A stretch of 39,814 nucleotides of DNA, taken from assembly GCA_903894475.1 (NCBI GenBank), contig CAITQH010000099.1:1-39814 (forward strand). The letters run 5' to 3'. Source of the DNA: an uncultured beta proteobacterium. Its GTDB lineage: Bacteria > Pseudomonadota > Gammaproteobacteria > Burkholderiales > Burkholderiaceae_C. Under the pieces are notes generated by a model, which was not told the origin of the DNA, did not search any database, and saw only the letters and a program-made list of their open reading frames with translations. The first letter of the stretch is position 1; each line of letters starts with the position of its first letter. Positions 10,520 through 22,574 of the stretch are shown piece after piece. A program made the position numbers and the translations under genes.

Positions 10520-11992
10520 ATGGGTCGCATCGATACGCAGACACACGCACGCACGCTCTACGACAAGCTCTGGGACGAACACGTGGTTCACACTGAAGAA
10601 GACGGAACCGCCCTGCTCTACATAGATCGTCATCTGGTCCATGAAGTGACCAGCCCGCAAGCCTTTGAAGGTTTACGCCAGGCTGGGCGCAAGCTCTGGC
10701 GCGTCAGCTCGATTGTTGCCACCGCTGACCACAACACCCCAACCACCGGCTGGCATTTGGGATACGAAGGCATCACCGACCCAACCAGCAAGGAACAGGT
10801 CCTGGCGCTGGACGCCAATATGAGGGAAATTGGATTGGCCACGTACTTCCCTTTTCTTTCCAAAAGGCAAGGCATCGTGCATGTCATAGGCCCTGAAAAT
10901 GGCGCAACCCTGCCGGGCATGACCGTCGTTTGCGGCGATTCTCATACCTCCACGCACGGTGCTTTCGGCGCACTGGCCCATGGTATTGGCACCAGCGAAG
11001 TCGAACATGTGATGGCGACCCAAACTCTGCTGGCAAGAAAAGCAAAGAACATGCTGGTGCGCATTGATGGTGTCCTGCCCCGAGGTTGCGGCGGCAAAGA
11101 TATTGTGCTGGCCGTCATCGGCAAGATTGGAACGGCCGGAGGAACCGGCTATACGATTGAATTTGGTGGCTCTGCCATTGCGGCACTGAGCATGGAAGGT
11201 CGAATGACCGTCTGCAATATGGCTATCGAGGCCGGTGCGCGCGCCGGCCTGATAGCTGTCGATGAAAAAACCATCGCCTACGTGAAAGGTCGTCCTCTGG
11301 CACCTGGCCAGGGCGCCGACACGGACACCGCAGCGGCCATGGAATGGGACATGGCGGTCGCGTACTGGAAAACCTTGCACAGCGATGCCAACGCGGTGTT
11401 TGACGCCGTCGTGGTACTCGATGCGAACCAGATCGTGCCCCAGGTAAGCTGGGGGACCTCTCCCGAAATGGTGCTTGGCATTGACGACCTGATCCCTGAC
11501 CCGGACAAGGAAAAGGACCCCGGCAAACGCAGCGCGATAGAACGTGCACTGGTCTACATGGGGCTGCAGCCAGGCAAGGCGCTGAACGATCTGTTTGTCG
11601 ACAAGGTGTTTATCGGTTCTTGCACGAACAGCCGGATTGAAGATATGCGCGAAGCTGCAAGTTTGGTCAAGAAACTCGGACGCAAGCTAGCCAGCAATAT
11701 CAAGCTAGCGCTGGTCGTACCGGGCTCTGGCTTGGTCAAGGAGCAGGCTGAACGCGAAGGTTTGCATGAAATTTTCAAAGCTGCCGGGTTTGAGTGGCGT
11801 GAGCCAGGTTGCTCCATGTGTCTGGCGATGAATGCTGACCGCCTGGAGCCAGGTGAACGCTGCGCCTCCACCAGCAATCGAAATTTTGAGGGACGCCAGG
11901 GAGCAGGTGGGCGTACCCATCTGGTGAGTCCCGCCATGGCCGCTGCGGCTGCCATTCATGGTCACTTTGTTGACGTCAGAAAATTTGCTTGA
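10520..11992 (+). CDS. leuC: 3-isopropylmalate dehydratase large subunit
   Basis: [87 protein letters not shown]. Confidence 0.97.
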   Translation: MGRIDTQTHARTLYDKLWDEHVVHTEEDGTALLYIDRHLVHEVTSPQAFEGLRQAGRKLWRVSSIVATADHNTPTTGWHLGYEGITDPTSKEQVLALDANMREIGLATYFPFLSKRQGIVHVIGPENGATLPGMTVVCGDSHTSTHGAFGALAHGIGTSEVEHVMATQTLLARKAKNMLVRIDGVLPRGCGGKDIVLAVIGKIGTAGGTGYTIEFGGSAIAALSMEGRMTVCNMAIEAGARAGLIAVDEKTIAYVKGRPLAPGQGADTDTAAAMEWDMAVAYWKTLHSDANAVFDAVVVLDANQIVPQVSWGTSPEMVLGIDDLIPDPDKEKDPGKRSAIERALVYMGLQPGKALNDLFVDKVFIGSCTNSRIEDMREAASLVKKLGRKLASNIKLALVVPGSGLVKEQAEREGLHEIFKAAGFEWREPGCSMCLAMNADRLEPGERCASTSNRNFEGRQGAGGRTHLVSPAMAAAAAIHGHFVDVRKFA

Positions 11993-12015
11993 ACAGGTCT
12001 GCCAAGGAAAGCGCT

Positions 12016-12666
12016 ATGCAAAAATTCAACTTGCACCAGGGACTGGTCGCTCCGATTGACCGAGAGAACGTCGACACCGACGCCATCATCCCCAAGCAGT
12101 TCCTGAAGTCCATCCGCAAGACTGGCTTTGGACAGAATCTGTTTGACGAGTGGCGTTACCTCGACGCTGGCTTTCCGGGTCAGGACCCAAGCAGCCGCCG
12201 GCCCAACCCTGACTTCGTGCTGAATCTGCCGCGCTACAAGAGCGCATCCATCCTGCTGGCACGCAAGAACTTTGGCTGCGGTTCCTCGCGAGAGCACGCA
12301 CCCTGGGCGCTTGACCAGTATGGTTTTCGCGCCATCATCGCCCCCAGCTACGCCGACATATTCTTCAACAACAGCTTCAAGAATGGCTTGTTGCCGATTG
12401 TTCTAAGCGAGGCTCAAGTGAACCAATTGTTTGCGGAAGCAGCAGCCTTCCCTGGTTACAGTTTGACCGTCGACCTGGAGCGTCAAATGGTGATCAAACC
12501 GGATGGCACCGAGTTGGCGTTTGAGGTCCAGGCCTTTCGCAAGTACTGCCTTCTCAACGGTTTTGACGATATTGGCCTGACCTTGCGCCACGCCGACAAG
12601 ATCAGGACTTTTGAAGCGCAGCGTCTGGCGCAAAAACCGTGGCTGACCCGTACCATGCTGGCCTAG
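12016..12666 (+). CDS. leuD: 3-isopropylmalate dehydratase small subunit
   Basis: [82 protein letters not shown]. Confidence 0.97.
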   Translation: MQKFNLHQGLVAPIDRENVDTDAIIPKQFLKSIRKTGFGQNLFDEWRYLDAGFPGQDPSSRRPNPDFVLNLPRYKSASILLARKNFGCGSSREHAPWALDQYGFRAIIAPSYADIFFNNSFKNGLLPIVLSEAQVNQLFAEAAAFPGYSLTVDLERQMVIKPDGTELAFEVQAFRKYCLLNGFDDIGLTLRHADKIRTFEAQRLAQKPWLTRTMLA

Positions 12667-12726
12667 CCACAGACCACGATACTTTTCAAGTACTGTCCTT
12701 AACCGTTCGAGAGATTGAGCCTGACC

Positions 12727-13794
12727 ATGAAAATTGCAGTATTGCCGGGTGATGGTATCGGCACCGAGATTGTGGCCGAAGCGGTCAAGGTGCTCGGCGC
12801 CCTCGACCTGAAGTTCGAGACGGAAACCGCCTTGGTAGGTGGCGCCGCGTACGAAGCCTACGGCCATCCGCTGCCTGAGGCCACCCTGAAGTTGGCCAGG
12901 GAGGCCGACGCTGTTCTGTTTGGCGCTGTGGGCGACTGGAAATACGACAAGCTCGAACGCAGCCTGCGTCCTGAACAGGCCATCCTTGGGCTGCGAAAAA
13001 ATCTCGGCTTGTTTGCCAACTTTCGACCGGCAATTTGCTACGAACAACTGGTCGATGCTTCCAGCCTCAAGCCCGAGCTTGTGGCAGGTCTGGATATTCT
13101 GATCATTCGGGAACTGACCGGCGACATCTATTTTGGCCAGCCAAGAGGGCGGCGCATCGCGACCGACGGGCACTTCCCGGGGAGTGAGGAAGCATTTGAC
13201 ACGATGCGCTACTCGCGCCCGGAAATCGAACGCATTGCCCACGTTGCATTCCAGGCGGCCCGCAAGCGTTCCAAACGCGTGACCAGCGTGGACAAAGCCA
13301 ATGTGCTGGAAACTTTCCAGTTCTGGAAGGACGTGGTCACTGAGGTCGGCGAGCAATATCCGGATGTACAACTCGATCACATGTACGTGGACAATGCCGC
13401 CATGCAACTGGTACGGGCACCCAAGAAGTTTGACGTCGTGGTGACCGGCAACATCTTCGGCGACATACTCAGCGATGAAGCGGCGATGCTGACCGGCTCC
13501 ATTGGCATGCTGCCATCGGCAAGTCTGAATTCCAGCAGTCAGGGCCTGTACGAACCCAGCCACGGCAGTGCTCCTGACATCGCTGGCAAAGGCATAGCCA
13601 ACCCTTTGGCGACCATTTTGAGTGCTGCGATGATGCTGCGATTCAGTCTGAAACAACCGGCCGCAGCCGATCGAATTGAAGCCGCCGTGCAATCGGTGCT
13701 GACGCAGGGGCTGCGTACGGCCGACATCTTCAGCCCTGGCACGACGAGGGTGAACACCCAGGAAATGGGCCGCGCCGTGGTCAAGGCCCTGTGA
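12727..13794 (+). CDS. leuB: 3-isopropylmalate dehydrogenase
   Basis: [97 protein letters not shown] at 12727 preferred over the upstream TTG. Confidence 0.97.
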   Translation: MKIAVLPGDGIGTEIVAEAVKVLGALDLKFETETALVGGAAYEAYGHPLPEATLKLAREADAVLFGAVGDWKYDKLERSLRPEQAILGLRKNLGLFANFRPAICYEQLVDASSLKPELVAGLDILIIRELTGDIYFGQPRGRRIATDGHFPGSEEAFDTMRYSRPEIERIAHVAFQAARKRSKRVTSVDKANVLETFQFWKDVVTEVGEQYPDVQLDHMYVDNAAMQLVRAPKKFDVVVTGNIFGDILSDEAAMLTGSIGMLPSASLNSSSQGLYEPSHGSAPDIAGKGIANPLATILSAAMMLRFSLKQPAAADRIEAAVQSVLTQGLRTADIFSPGTTRVNTQEMGRAVVKAL

Positions 13795-13832
13795 ATTTTG
13801 ATTTCGTAATTCCAACCATTTGAAAGAGCAAT

Positions 13833-14972
13833 ATGAATAAAATTGGTAATCTGGTCGGTCTCGTAGGCTGGCGCGGCATGGTCGGTTCGGTATTGATGGA
13901 TCGCATGCAATCAGAGGGCGATTTTGACTTGATCGAACCCGTCTTTTTTTCCAGTTCCGACGCCGGCGGCAAGGCACCGGCGCAGGCCAGGAATGAAGCC
14001 GTACTGAAGGACGCCTTTGACATTGAGACTCTGAAGAAGTGCGACATCATCATCAGCGCCCAGGGCGGCGACTACACCACCGAAATCTTCCCCAAGCTGC
14101 GCGCCACCGGTTGGAACGGACACTGGATTGACGCCGCCTCAACCTTGCGCATGAAGGAAGACGCTGTCATCATTCTGGACCCGGTCAACATGCCTGTCAT
14201 CCAGAACGCCCTGTCCAAAGGCGGCAAGAACTGGATTGGCGGCAATTGCACCGTCAGTTGCATGTTGATGGGTGTCGGTGCACTCTACAAGGCGGGTCTG
14301 GTCGAATGGATGACGAGCATGACTTACCAGGCCGCGTCGGGTGGTGGCGCCCAACACATGCGTGAATTGCTGACCCAATTCGGAACACTCAATGCAGAGG
14401 TCAAAGCGCTGCTCGACGATCCGAAGTCGGCAATTCTTGAAATAGATCGCAAGGTGCTGGCCAAGCAACAATCTCTCAGCAGTGCAGAGACAGCCAATTT
14501 CGGCGTGCCCCTGGGTGGCAACCTGATACCATGGATCGACAAGGACCTGGGCAACGGCATCAGCCGCGAAGAGTGGAAGGCTGGCGCCGAAGCCAACAAG
14601 ATTTTGGGACAAGGCCCGGGCTTCGGTACCGCCGCAGTCCCGGTGGACGGCTTCTGCGTTCGGGTCGGCGCGATGCGCTGCCACAGTCAGGCTCTGACCT
14701 TCAAACTCAAGAAGGATGTGCCGGCAGCTGACATCGAAGCCATGATCGCTGCCGACAACGCCTGGGTCAAGGTCGTGCCCAACACACGCGAGGGCAGTCT
14801 GCGCGATCTGACTCCGGTAGCGGTAACGGGAACACTGGGAATCCCGGTGGGACGGATCCGCAAACTTGCCATGGGACCTGAGTACGTCGGTGCCTTTACG
14901 ATTGGCGACCAGCTCCTGTGGGGTGCGGCAGAGCCCCTGCGTCGCATGCTGCGCGTACTGCTCGCGGCCTGA
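13833..14972 (+). CDS. asd: Aspartate-semialdehyde dehydrogenase
   Basis: [68 protein letters not shown]. Confidence 0.96.
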   Translation: MNKIGNLVGLVGWRGMVGSVLMDRMQSEGDFDLIEPVFFSSSDAGGKAPAQARNEAVLKDAFDIETLKKCDIIISAQGGDYTTEIFPKLRATGWNGHWIDAASTLRMKEDAVIILDPVNMPVIQNALSKGGKNWIGGNCTVSCMLMGVGALYKAGLVEWMTSMTYQAASGGGAQHMRELLTQFGTLNAEVKALLDDPKSAILEIDRKVLAKQQSLSSAETANFGVPLGGNLIPWIDKDLGNGISREEWKAGAEANKILGQGPGFGTAAVPVDGFCVRVGAMRCHSQALTFKLKKDVPAADIEAMIAADNAWVKVVPNTREGSLRDLTPVAVTGTLGIPVGRIRKLAMGPEYVGAFTIGDQLLWGAAEPLRRMLRVLLAA

Positions 14973-15089
14973 GCCGGGGTTGACGCAGATGCCAGATATG
15001 TTATGGTCTGCTTCCAATTTTGAGTATCGAGGCCTTGTTTCGGAAAATGCAGTTGCTATTCCAGCAGTCTGAACTACGGAGTCCACTAA

Positions 15090-17435
15090 TTGATTGCTAA
15101 ATCACATCGCTGGCATCAAGTCGCTGTCGCGGCAGCTGCCTTGTGCGGACTGTGGGGATCCAGTGCCATGGCCTTGTCGCTTGGTCGTATTACGGTCCAA
15201 TCGGCGTTGGGTGAGCCGCTGCGTGCAGAAGTTGATTTACTCGACATCAATGCCGAGGAAGCGGCTTCTTTGCAACCCTCGGTTGCGTCGCCGGAAGGCT
15301 TCAAAGCTGCAGGACTCGACTACAACCTGGCCCTGGCAGGTTTGCAAGCCAGCCTGCAGAGACGCTCCGACGGACGAGCCTATATTCGCCTGATCGGCGA
15401 GCGCGTCATCAACGATCCCTTTGTCGACCTGATCCTCGAGACAAGGTGGTCCAGTGGTCGCATTGTGAGGGACTACACGCTCCTGTTTGACCCGCCCAAC
15501 CTGCGTACCACGGCGGCGGCCACGCCAACACCAGCGCAGATCAGCCCGCAGCCAGTTGCCAGCCCACCCCGTCCCGCTGTCGCCCCGACTTCGACTCCGA
15601 CTGCGGCTGCGGCGCCGATCGCCAAAGCAGCTTCTGAAGCCGCCAGGGCAGCTACGCCCGTGGCGCCAAGAGCGCCAGTCGCACTCATGCCATCAGCCAG
15701 CGCTGCCAAGGTCAGCGTCAAGCCAGGTGACACCGCGAGCAGGATAGCTGCTGCCACCCGACCGGACAATGTTTCCCTTGATCAGATGCTGGTCGCGCTG
15801 CTGCGCACCAATCCCGCATCATTCATCGACGACAACGTCAACCGTGTCAAGGCTGGATCCATCCTCAACATTCCAACTGCAGAGCAGGCAGCAAGCACGC
15901 CAGCAGCCCAGGCCGCGCAGTTGATTGTTGCGCAAAGCAGGGACTTCAATGAATTTCGTCGAAAACTTGCACTCGCTGCGCCTGACACACCCTTGATCGC
16001 GAGAGACCGCCTCGCCGCCGGCGCCATCGAGGCCAGGGTCGAAGAGAAGAGGTCCATCGCAACGGCGCCTGACAAGTTGACTTTGTCCAAAGCGGCCATC
16101 GAAAAGGTTACTGCTGAGGATAGGCTGGCCAAGGAACGCAGCGCCAAGGACAGCGCTGACCGCGCGGCAGAGATGGCCAAGAACATCCGTGATCTTGGAA
16201 AGCTCGGCACGACATCGAGCGCGGCGCCCACCCCGACACCGGCAGCATCTTCAGCGACTACGGCAAGTGCAGCCGCTGCTCAGAAAGCGGGCACTGGCGC
16301 GTCTTCACCGATCAGCGTGGCCGCAAGCAGCGTCAAGACGGTGCCACTTGTGGTGGCAAAGCCGCAGCTGGGCTTATTCGACAGTTTGTTTGAAAGTCCA
16401 TGGCTCCCCGCAGGCGCTGCCGGTCTGGTCGGATTGCTGGCATTTGGCATCTACCGATCTCGCCAACGCAAGAATGAACATCCCGTTGATAAGGTCTTGA
16501 TCGAGGAGCAGGTCCGGCCGGACACCTACTTTGCAGTCAGCGGTGGGCAAAATGTCGACACCAATCACGGACCAGCAACCGGCTCCTCCATCGTGTCCGC
16601 CCCCAGTCAGCTTGAGGGCGTTGGCGTGGACGACGTCGACCCGGTGGCCGAAGCCGATGTTTACCTGGCCTACGGACGCGACTTGCAGGCCGAAGAAATT
16701 CTGAAGGATGCTCTGCGTGCGGCGCCAGAGCGAATTGCCATTCACCAAAAATTGCTTGAACTTTTTGCCAAGCGACGTGACATCAAGTCATTCCAGCATG
16801 TCGCGGCGAAGGCTTTCAGGTTGACCGACAGCGACAGCCTGGAATGGCAGCGCATACGCGAGCTCGGTCTGAGCATTGACCCGGGCAATCCGCGCTACTT
16901 GCCGGGCTGGCAGCCAGCCGAAGCCGAAGGCAAACCTTCCATGCCTGTCCCGTTGGAAGCCGTTGCCACGCAACCAGCCAGCGACGCTGGTGCCGATCCT
17001 CAAGGCACGGCACTTCCGGCCAGTACGGCGGTCGATCTCGATCTTGATCTGGATTTTTCTCTCGATGACGAACCAAGCCATACCGAGGGTGAAACGAGTG
17101 CCAGCGTCGCTGAAACCACCCCTGCTACTCTTTCGACACCACCGAGCCTTCCCGAGCCTGCTACAAAAGCAACGCCAGCGCAGGATTTCGGCATGCTGGA
17201 ATTTGACCTTGGCTCGCTCTCGCTTGATTTGGGAGAAGAGGCCGAGTCTGGTTCCAGCAGTGAACCGGCCAAAGCGGAAGATCCCTTGGCAACCAAGCTG
17301 GAACTGTCTGAAGAATTCGTCGCGATCGGTGACATCGACGGTGCGCGCACGCTGATAGAAGAAGTCATCGCAGAAGCCTCGGGTGATATGAAGCGCAAGG
17401 CAAAAAAAGCCTTGAGCGACCTTCCGTCGCTGTGA
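15090..17435 (+). CDS. fimV: FimV/HubP-family polar or pilus-assembly protein (LysM-type, TPR-like C-terminus)
   Basis: ALSLGRITVQSALGEPLRAEVDLLDINAEEAASLQPSVASPEGFKAAGLDYN, LysM-like VKPGDTASRIAAATRPDNVSLDQMLVALLRTNPASFIDDNVNRVKAGSILNIP, acidic C-terminus ending DIDGARTLIEEVIAEASGDMKRKAKKALSDL. Apparent TTG start. Confidence 0.9.
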   Translation: MIAKSHRWHQVAVAAAALCGLWGSSAMALSLGRITVQSALGEPLRAEVDLLDINAEEAASLQPSVASPEGFKAAGLDYNLALAGLQASLQRRSDGRAYIRLIGERVINDPFVDLILETRWSSGRIVRDYTLLFDPPNLRTTAAATPTPAQISPQPVASPPRPAVAPTSTPTAAAAPIAKAASEAARAATPVAPRAPVALMPSASAAKVSVKPGDTASRIAAATRPDNVSLDQMLVALLRTNPASFIDDNVNRVKAGSILNIPTAEQAASTPAAQAAQLIVAQSRDFNEFRRKLALAAPDTPLIARDRLAAGAIEARVEEKRSIATAPDKLTLSKAAIEKVTAEDRLAKERSAKDSADRAAEMAKNIRDLGKLGTTSSAAPTPTPAASSATTASAAAAQKAGTGASSPISVAASSVKTVPLVVAKPQLGLFDSLFESPWLPAGAAGLVGLLAFGIYRSRQRKNEHPVDKVLIEEQVRPDTYFAVSGGQNVDTNHGPATGSSIVSAPSQLEGVGVDDVDPVAEADVYLAYGRDLQAEEILKDALRAAPERIAIHQKLLELFAKRRDIKSFQHVAAKAFRLTDSDSLEWQRIRELGLSIDPGNPRYLPGWQPAEAEGKPSMPVPLEAVATQPASDAGADPQGTALPASTAVDLDLDLDFSLDDEPSHTEGETSASVAETTPATLSTPPSLPEPATKATPAQDFGMLEFDLGSLSLDLGEEAESGSSSEPAKAEDPLATKLELSEEFVAIGDIDGARTLIEEVIAEASGDMKRKAKKALSDLPSL

Positions 17436-17442
17436 TCGAACC

Positions 17443-18225
17443 GTGCGCCTGGCACTTGGCATCAGCTACAACGGCCAGGCCTATCAGGGATGGCAGAGCC
17501 AGTTGTCAGGTCAAACCATCCAGGACCAGCTTGAACTGGCGCTGAGCAAGTTCAGTTCGCACAAGGTGTCAACCCTTTGCGCCGGTCGAACAGACGCTGG
17601 AGTACACGGCTTGATGCAGGTCGTCCATTTCGACACCCGACTCGACCGCGCAAGTTCCTCATGGGTGCGCGGCACCAACTCGTTCTTGCCACGCGACATC
17701 GCCGTCCAATGGACGCATCCGGTACCTGATGAGTTTCACTGTCGCGCCAGTGCCCTGTCCCGCCGCTATGCCTATGTGTTGCTGGAGTCGCCAGTGCGAC
17801 CCAGCATCGACAGTGGCCGAGTCGGCTGGGTTTTTACTCCACTGGATCTCAGCGCAATGCAGCAAGCTGCCGGATACCTGGTGGGCGAACATGACTTCAC
17901 ATCCTTTCGTGCCTCTGCCTGTCAAGCCTTGTCGCCAGTGAAAATCTTGCAGTCGATTGATATCACCCGGCGCGGCGCCTACTGGCGCTTTGACTTCGAA
18001 GCCAACGCCTTCCTGCATCATATGATTCGCAACATCCTGGGTTGTCTGCTGCTTGTTGGCCAGGGCAAACAGCCGCCGCAGTGGCTGCAAGAAGTCCTGC
18101 AGAAGCGGGACCGGAATGCTGCAGCACCCACGTTTTCTCCGGATGGTCTCTATTTTCTAGGCCCTCGCTACGCCGAACACTGGGGTCTGCCCGAACGAAC
18201 CGCGGCTTTTGACGGATTGCCATGA
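17443..18225 (+). CDS. truA: tRNA pseudouridine(38-40) synthase
   Basis: MRLALGISYNGQAYQGWQSQ, LCAGRTDAGVHGLMQVVHFDT, FLHHMIRNILGCLL; GTG start. Confidence 0.96.
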   Translation: MRLALGISYNGQAYQGWQSQLSGQTIQDQLELALSKFSSHKVSTLCAGRTDAGVHGLMQVVHFDTRLDRASSSWVRGTNSFLPRDIAVQWTHPVPDEFHCRASALSRRYAYVLLESPVRPSIDSGRVGWVFTPLDLSAMQQAAGYLVGEHDFTSFRASACQALSPVKILQSIDITRRGAYWRFDFEANAFLHHMIRNILGCLLLVGQGKQPPQWLQEVLQKRDRNAAAPTFSPDGLYFLGPRYAEHWGLPERTAAFDGLP

Positions 18226-18902
18226 ACGCGAGAACCAGAATCAAAATCTGCGGACTGACACGCGAGGGTGATGTGGATGCTGCTGTGGCGGCCGGCGTCG
18301 ATGCACTGGGCTTTGTGCTGTATGAGAATAGTCCGCGCCATGTGTCAATCGAGCGTGCCACTGAACTGGCCGCCCGTTTGCCACCCTTTGTGACACCGGT
18401 CCTGCTTTTTGTCAATGAGACAGCGCACAGAATTGCTGAGGCCTGCGCTGCGATTCCTGGCGCCACCCTGCAATTGCATGGCGACGAATCACCCGGCCAG
18501 TGTCTGGCGGCAAGCCAGCGCGGAAAATACCCCTATCTGCGCGTCGCCCGCATACCGATGGGTCAAGCCGCCAAGCAGTTTGATCTCGTAAAATACGCGC
18601 TCGAATACTCAGGAGCCCGGGCTATCCTGCTCGACGCACAGGTCGACGGGTATGGTGGTTCGGGACAAACATTCAATTGGTCACTGCTGCCTCCAAACGT
18701 CAACGCTCACCTCGTCTTGAGTGGTGGGCTCAGCGCTGCAAACGTGGGCGACGGCATCTTGCAGCTGCGCCCTCGCTGTCTTAGCCTGGCCGTCGATGTG
18801 AGCTCGGGTGTCGAATACTCAGGCCCCGGCAACAAGGGTCTGAAGGACCCCGAAAAGATCCACCAATTTGTGGCCGCGGTGCGCGCGGCCGATCAAGCAT
18901 GA
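18222..18902 (+). CDS. trpF: Phosphoribosylanthranilate isomerase
   Basis: [55 protein letters not shown]. Start overlaps the truA stop. Confidence 0.95.
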   Translation: MNARTRIKICGLTREGDVDAAVAAGVDALGFVLYENSPRHVSIERATELAARLPPFVTPVLLFVNETAHRIAEACAAIPGATLQLHGDESPGQCLAASQRGKYPYLRVARIPMGQAAKQFDLVKYALEYSGARAILLDAQVDGYGGSGQTFNWSLLPPNVNAHLVLSGGLSAANVGDGILQLRPRCLSLAVDVSSGVEYSGPGNKGLKDPEKIHQFVAAVRAADQA

Positions 18903-20182
18903 ACCCCTACCAACAGCCTGACCTGCGCGGTCATTTCGGAATTTATGGTGGCAGTTTCGTCTCGGAGACGCTGAGCTTCGCGATCAGCGAACTGAAGGAC
19001 GCCTACGCCCGCTACCAGTGTGATCCTGCCTTTGTTGCAGAGTTCAACAACGAGTTGGCCCACTTCGTCGGCCGACCCTCGCCGGTCTATCACGCCGCCC
19101 GCATGAGCCGTGAACAGGGTGGCGCCCAGATCTTCCTGAAGCGCGAAGACCTGAACCATACCGGCGCCCACAAGATCAACAACACGATCGGTCAGGCCAT
19201 GCTGGCCAAGCGAATGGGAAAGCCGCGTGTGATCGCCGAAACCGGTGCCGGTCAGCACGGCGTGGCAACGGCCACCATCTGTGCCCGCTACGGGCTGCAG
19301 TGTGTGGTTTATATGGGCAGTGAAGACGTCAAGCGCCAAAGCCCCAATGTCTACCGCATGAAACTGCTGGGCGCCAGCGTGGTTCCGGTGGAGAGCGGCA
19401 GCCGCACGCTCAAGGACGCACTGAACGAGGCGATGCGCGACTGGGTGGCCAATGTGGATAGCACCTTCTACATCATCGGCACCGTAGCCGGTCCCCATCC
19501 CTACCCCATGATGGTGCGCGACTTCCAGAGTGTCATCGGCAGCGAATGCCTGGTGCAAATGCCCGAGATGTTGCGCTCGCAAGGCTGCTCAAGTTCGCAG
19601 CCTGATGCAGTGGTGGCCTGCGTTGGCGGGGGCAGCAATGCCATGGGAATTTTTTACCCCTACATCGACCACGCCGATACGCGCCTGATCGGTGTTGAAG
19701 CGGCGGGTGAAGGCATCGATTCAGGTCGCCACTCCGCCTCTCTGCAACGTGGCAGCCCAGGCGTTCTGCACGGCAACCGCACCTACATACTGCAGGACGA
19801 CAACGGACAGGTCACCGAAACGCACAGCATCAGCGCCGGCCTGGACTACCCCGGCGTCGGACCGGAACACGCCTACCTCAAGGACATCGGTCGCGCGGAG
19901 TACGTGGGCATCACAGACCAGGAAGCCTTGCAGGCCTTTCACTACTTGTGCCGTACCGAGGGCATCATTCCAGCGCTGGAATCGAGCCACGCCGTGGCCT
20001 ATGCCATGAAGCTGGCCAAGACCATGCGTGCCGATCAGTCCATCCTGGTCAATCTGTCCGGGCGCGGCGACAAGGACATAGGCACTGTGGCCGACCTCTC
20101 CAGCGCCGACTTTTATTGTCGCCCAAGCTGTACCGGGCAGGCGGTCAAGGGTGGTCAGACCATCGTGAAGGTGCCCAAATGA
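18899..20182 (+). CDS. trpB: Tryptophan synthase beta chain
   Basis: [72 protein letters not shown]. Confidence 0.97.
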   Translation: MNPYQQPDLRGHFGIYGGSFVSETLSFAISELKDAYARYQCDPAFVAEFNNELAHFVGRPSPVYHAARMSREQGGAQIFLKREDLNHTGAHKINNTIGQAMLAKRMGKPRVIAETGAGQHGVATATICARYGLQCVVYMGSEDVKRQSPNVYRMKLLGASVVPVESGSRTLKDALNEAMRDWVANVDSTFYIIGTVAGPHPYPMMVRDFQSVIGSECLVQMPEMLRSQGCSSSQPDAVVACVGGGSNAMGIFYPYIDHADTRLIGVEAAGEGIDSGRHSASLQRGSPGVLHGNRTYILQDDNGQVTETHSISAGLDYPGVGPEHAYLKDIGRAEYVGITDQEALQAFHYLCRTEGIIPALESSHAVAYAMKLAKTMRADQSILVNLSGRGDKDIGTVADLSSADFYCRPSCTGQAVKGGQTIVKVPK

Positions 20183-21000
20183 GCCGCATCGCCGCCACCT
20201 TTGTCCAACTCCAGGCCCGCGGCCGCAAGGCGCTCATTCCTTATGTGACTGCTGGCTTCCCTTTTTCCGATATCACTCCGGATTTGATGCACGCGATGGT
20301 TGCGGGCGGCGCCGACATGATCGAACTGGGTGTACCTTTTTCCGACCCCAGCGCCGATGGGCCGGTGATTCAAAAGGCAGGTGACAAGGCGCTGGCCGAG
20401 GGCGTAGGCATGGTTCAGGTGCTGGCCATGGTGCACGCTTTTCGCCAACGCGACGAGGCCACGCCGGTGATCCTGATGGGTTACGCCAACCCGGTGGAAC
20501 GCTACAACCGGAAATATGATCGCCATGATGGCAAAAGCGCCTTTGCTGCGGACGCGGCGCAGGCCGGCGTCGACGGTGTCCTGATCGTTGACTACCCACC
20601 CGAAGAGTGCCAAGGATTTGCCGCCGAACTCAAGGCGCAGGGTCTGGACCTGATCTTCCTGCTGGCGCCCACCAGCACCGACGAGCGCATGCGCCAGGTC
20701 GCAGCAGTGGCCAGCGGCTATGTTTACTATGTTTCCCTCAAGGGTGTAACGGGTGCGGGCACGCTCGACACTGCTGCCGTTGCGGCCATGCTGCCGCGTA
20801 TCCGCCAGCATGTCAGCATCCCGGTGGGTGTCGGTTTTGGCATACGTGACGCCGCCACAGCGTGTGCCATTGGCAAAGTTGCCGATGCAGTAGTGATCGG
20901 CAGCAAAATCATCCAACTGATTGAGCAGCAGCCCAGGCAGCAGGTAGGCCCCGTTGCACAGCGCTTCCTGCGTGAAATCCGTTCGGCGCTGGATTCATAA
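20179..21000 (+). CDS. trpA: Tryptophan synthase alpha chain
   Basis: [74 protein letters not shown] overlap with trpB. Confidence 0.97.
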   Translation: MSRIAATFVQLQARGRKALIPYVTAGFPFSDITPDLMHAMVAGGADMIELGVPFSDPSADGPVIQKAGDKALAEGVGMVQVLAMVHAFRQRDEATPVILMGYANPVERYNRKYDRHDGKSAFAADAAQAGVDGVLIVDYPPEECQGFAAELKAQGLDLIFLLAPTSTDERMRQVAAVASGYVYYVSLKGVTGAGTLDTAAVAAMLPRIRQHVSIPVGVGFGIRDAATACAIGKVADAVVIGSKIIQLIEQQPRQQVGPVAQRFLREIRSALDS

Positions 21001-21053
21001 TCTAAACTGACAGTCTGCACCAGGCAGACATTACTACGCGTTAAGGAAACTCC

Positions 21054-21926
21054 ATGAGTTGGCTCGAAAAACTGCTACCACCCAAGATCCAGCACACCGA
21101 CCCGGCCGGTCGACGCAGCGTGCCAGAAGGGCTATGGATCAAATGCCCGAGCTGTGAAGCCGTGCTTTACAAGACCGATCTGGAGCAGAACCAGAACGTC
21201 TGCCCGAGTTGCAGTCACCACCATCGGATTGGGGCACGCGAGCGGCTCAATGTGTTTCTGGACAACGAGGGCCGTTTCGAGATAGGCCAGGAAGTATTGC
21301 CGGTCGACTCACTCAAGTTCAAGGACAGCCGCAAATACCCGGAACGCCTGAAGGAAGCCATGGAAAACACCGGCGAAACGGATGCGCTGGTCGTCATGGG
21401 CGGTGCCGTGCATGGCATCGCTCTGGTGGCAGCCTGCTTTGAATTCGAATTCATGGGCGGCAGCATGGGTTCGGTCGTGGGCGAGCGCTTTGTGCGCGGT
21501 GTGCACGCTGCCATCGAGCAAAAAGTTCCCTTTGTCTGCTTCACGTCAACTGGCGGCGCGCGCATGCAAGAGGGCCTGCTGAGCCTGATGCAAATGGCCA
21601 AGACCAACGCCTCGCTGACCCGGCTGGCCAAGAAGGGTTTCCCTTTCATCAGTGTACTAACCGACCCGACCATGGGCGGCGTCAGCGCCGGCTTCGCCTT
21701 CCTGGGCGACGTGGTGATTGCCGAGCCCAAGGCATTGATCGGATTTGCCGGCCCGCGCGTCATTGAGTCCACCATGCGGGTGGCACTTCCGGAAGGCTTT
21801 CAGCGCGCTGAATTCCTGCAAGCCAAGGGAGCAATCGATCTGATTTGCGACCGCCGCGAGTTACGTAAGACCATTGCCAGCGCCCTGGCGATTCTGCAGC
21901 GCCAGCCGGCCGACGCGGTGAATTAG
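21054..21926 (+). CDS. accD: Acetyl-CoA carboxylase carboxyltransferase subunit beta
   Basis: [13 protein letters not shown], zinc-ribbon [79 protein letters not shown]. Confidence 0.97.
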   Translation: MSWLEKLLPPKIQHTDPAGRRSVPEGLWIKCPSCEAVLYKTDLEQNQNVCPSCSHHHRIGARERLNVFLDNEGRFEIGQEVLPVDSLKFKDSRKYPERLKEAMENTGETDALVVMGGAVHGIALVAACFEFEFMGGSMGSVVGERFVRGVHAAIEQKVPFVCFTSTGGARMQEGLLSLMQMAKTNASLTRLAKKGFPFISVLTDPTMGGVSAGFAFLGDVVIAEPKALIGFAGPRVIESTMRVALPEGFQRAEFLQAKGAIDLICDRRELRKTIASALAILQRQPADAVN

Positions 21927-21933
21927 CTTCGAC

Positions 21934-22500
21934 TCAGACGACCTGTAGCGCGAGAGTCTGCAGGCTGCCCAGCACGATACCGGCAATCTGAAGCAGCACC
22001 AGCAACACCAACGGCGACAGGTCGACGCCCCCAACCAGCGGAAGCAAACGCCGGATGGGTTTCAGTGGTGGCGCGCAAAGGCGCTCGATCACGTCCGAAA
22101 TCGGCGACGCGGTCGGCACCCACGACAGCACGGCGTAAACAATCACCAGCCCGGTGAGTGCTGAAATCACCAGTCGCAGCAAACCAAAGGCGGCCAGAAT
22201 CGGAATCACGATCAGACCACCCCGCGCGCCGGCGAGCAGCCAGAGCATCAGAAACTGCGTCAACTCCAGCAGGAATGCAGCCAGCAGGCTGGCCGTATCC
22301 CAGCGCCCCAGCGCTGGCACGATGCGTCGCAGCGGCAACACCAGCCAGTCCGTCAAGGCAAAGACAAAACGCCCCAGCGGATTGCCCGACCGTACCGACA
22401 TCGGAATACGTTGGTGCTGCATATACAGGCGCAGCAGGCAGGCGCCGGCGAGTACGCTGGTGGCAACTTCAAGCAGCAAAGAAAGGATCTGGTAGAGCAT
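21934..22500 (-). CDS. YggT family membrane protein
   Basis: MLYQILSLLLEVATSVLAGACLLRLYMQHQRIPMSVRSGNPLGRFVFALTDWLVLPLRRIVPALG..., two YggT-like repeats (VLSWVPTASPISDVIERLCAPPLKPIRRLLPLVGGVDLSPLVLLVLLQ). Confidence 0.88.
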   Translation of the reverse strand: MLYQILSLLLEVATSVLAGACLLRLYMQHQRIPMSVRSGNPLGRFVFALTDWLVLPLRRIVPALGRWDTASLLAAFLLELTQFLMLWLLAGARGGLIVIPILAAFGLLRLVISALTGLVIVYAVLSWVPTASPISDVIERLCAPPLKPIRRLLPLVGGVDLSPLVLLVLLQIAGIVLGSLQTLALQVV

Positions 22501-22574
22501 GAATAGGCGTGTTGGTCTGGTCGCATCATAGCGAGACTTAAAATCGGATTCTGCCATCACCATTTGCGCCTCTC

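Noticed and set aside
12403-13977. 524-aa minus-strand ORF opposite leuB
   Set aside because: Shadow ORF produced by codon bias; the plus strand encodes unmistakable LeuB plus the leuD and asd ends.
21012-21028. GTCTGC-accag-GCAGAC inverted repeat between trpA and accD
   Set aside because: Short stem without a T-run; too weak to call a terminator or regulatory element.
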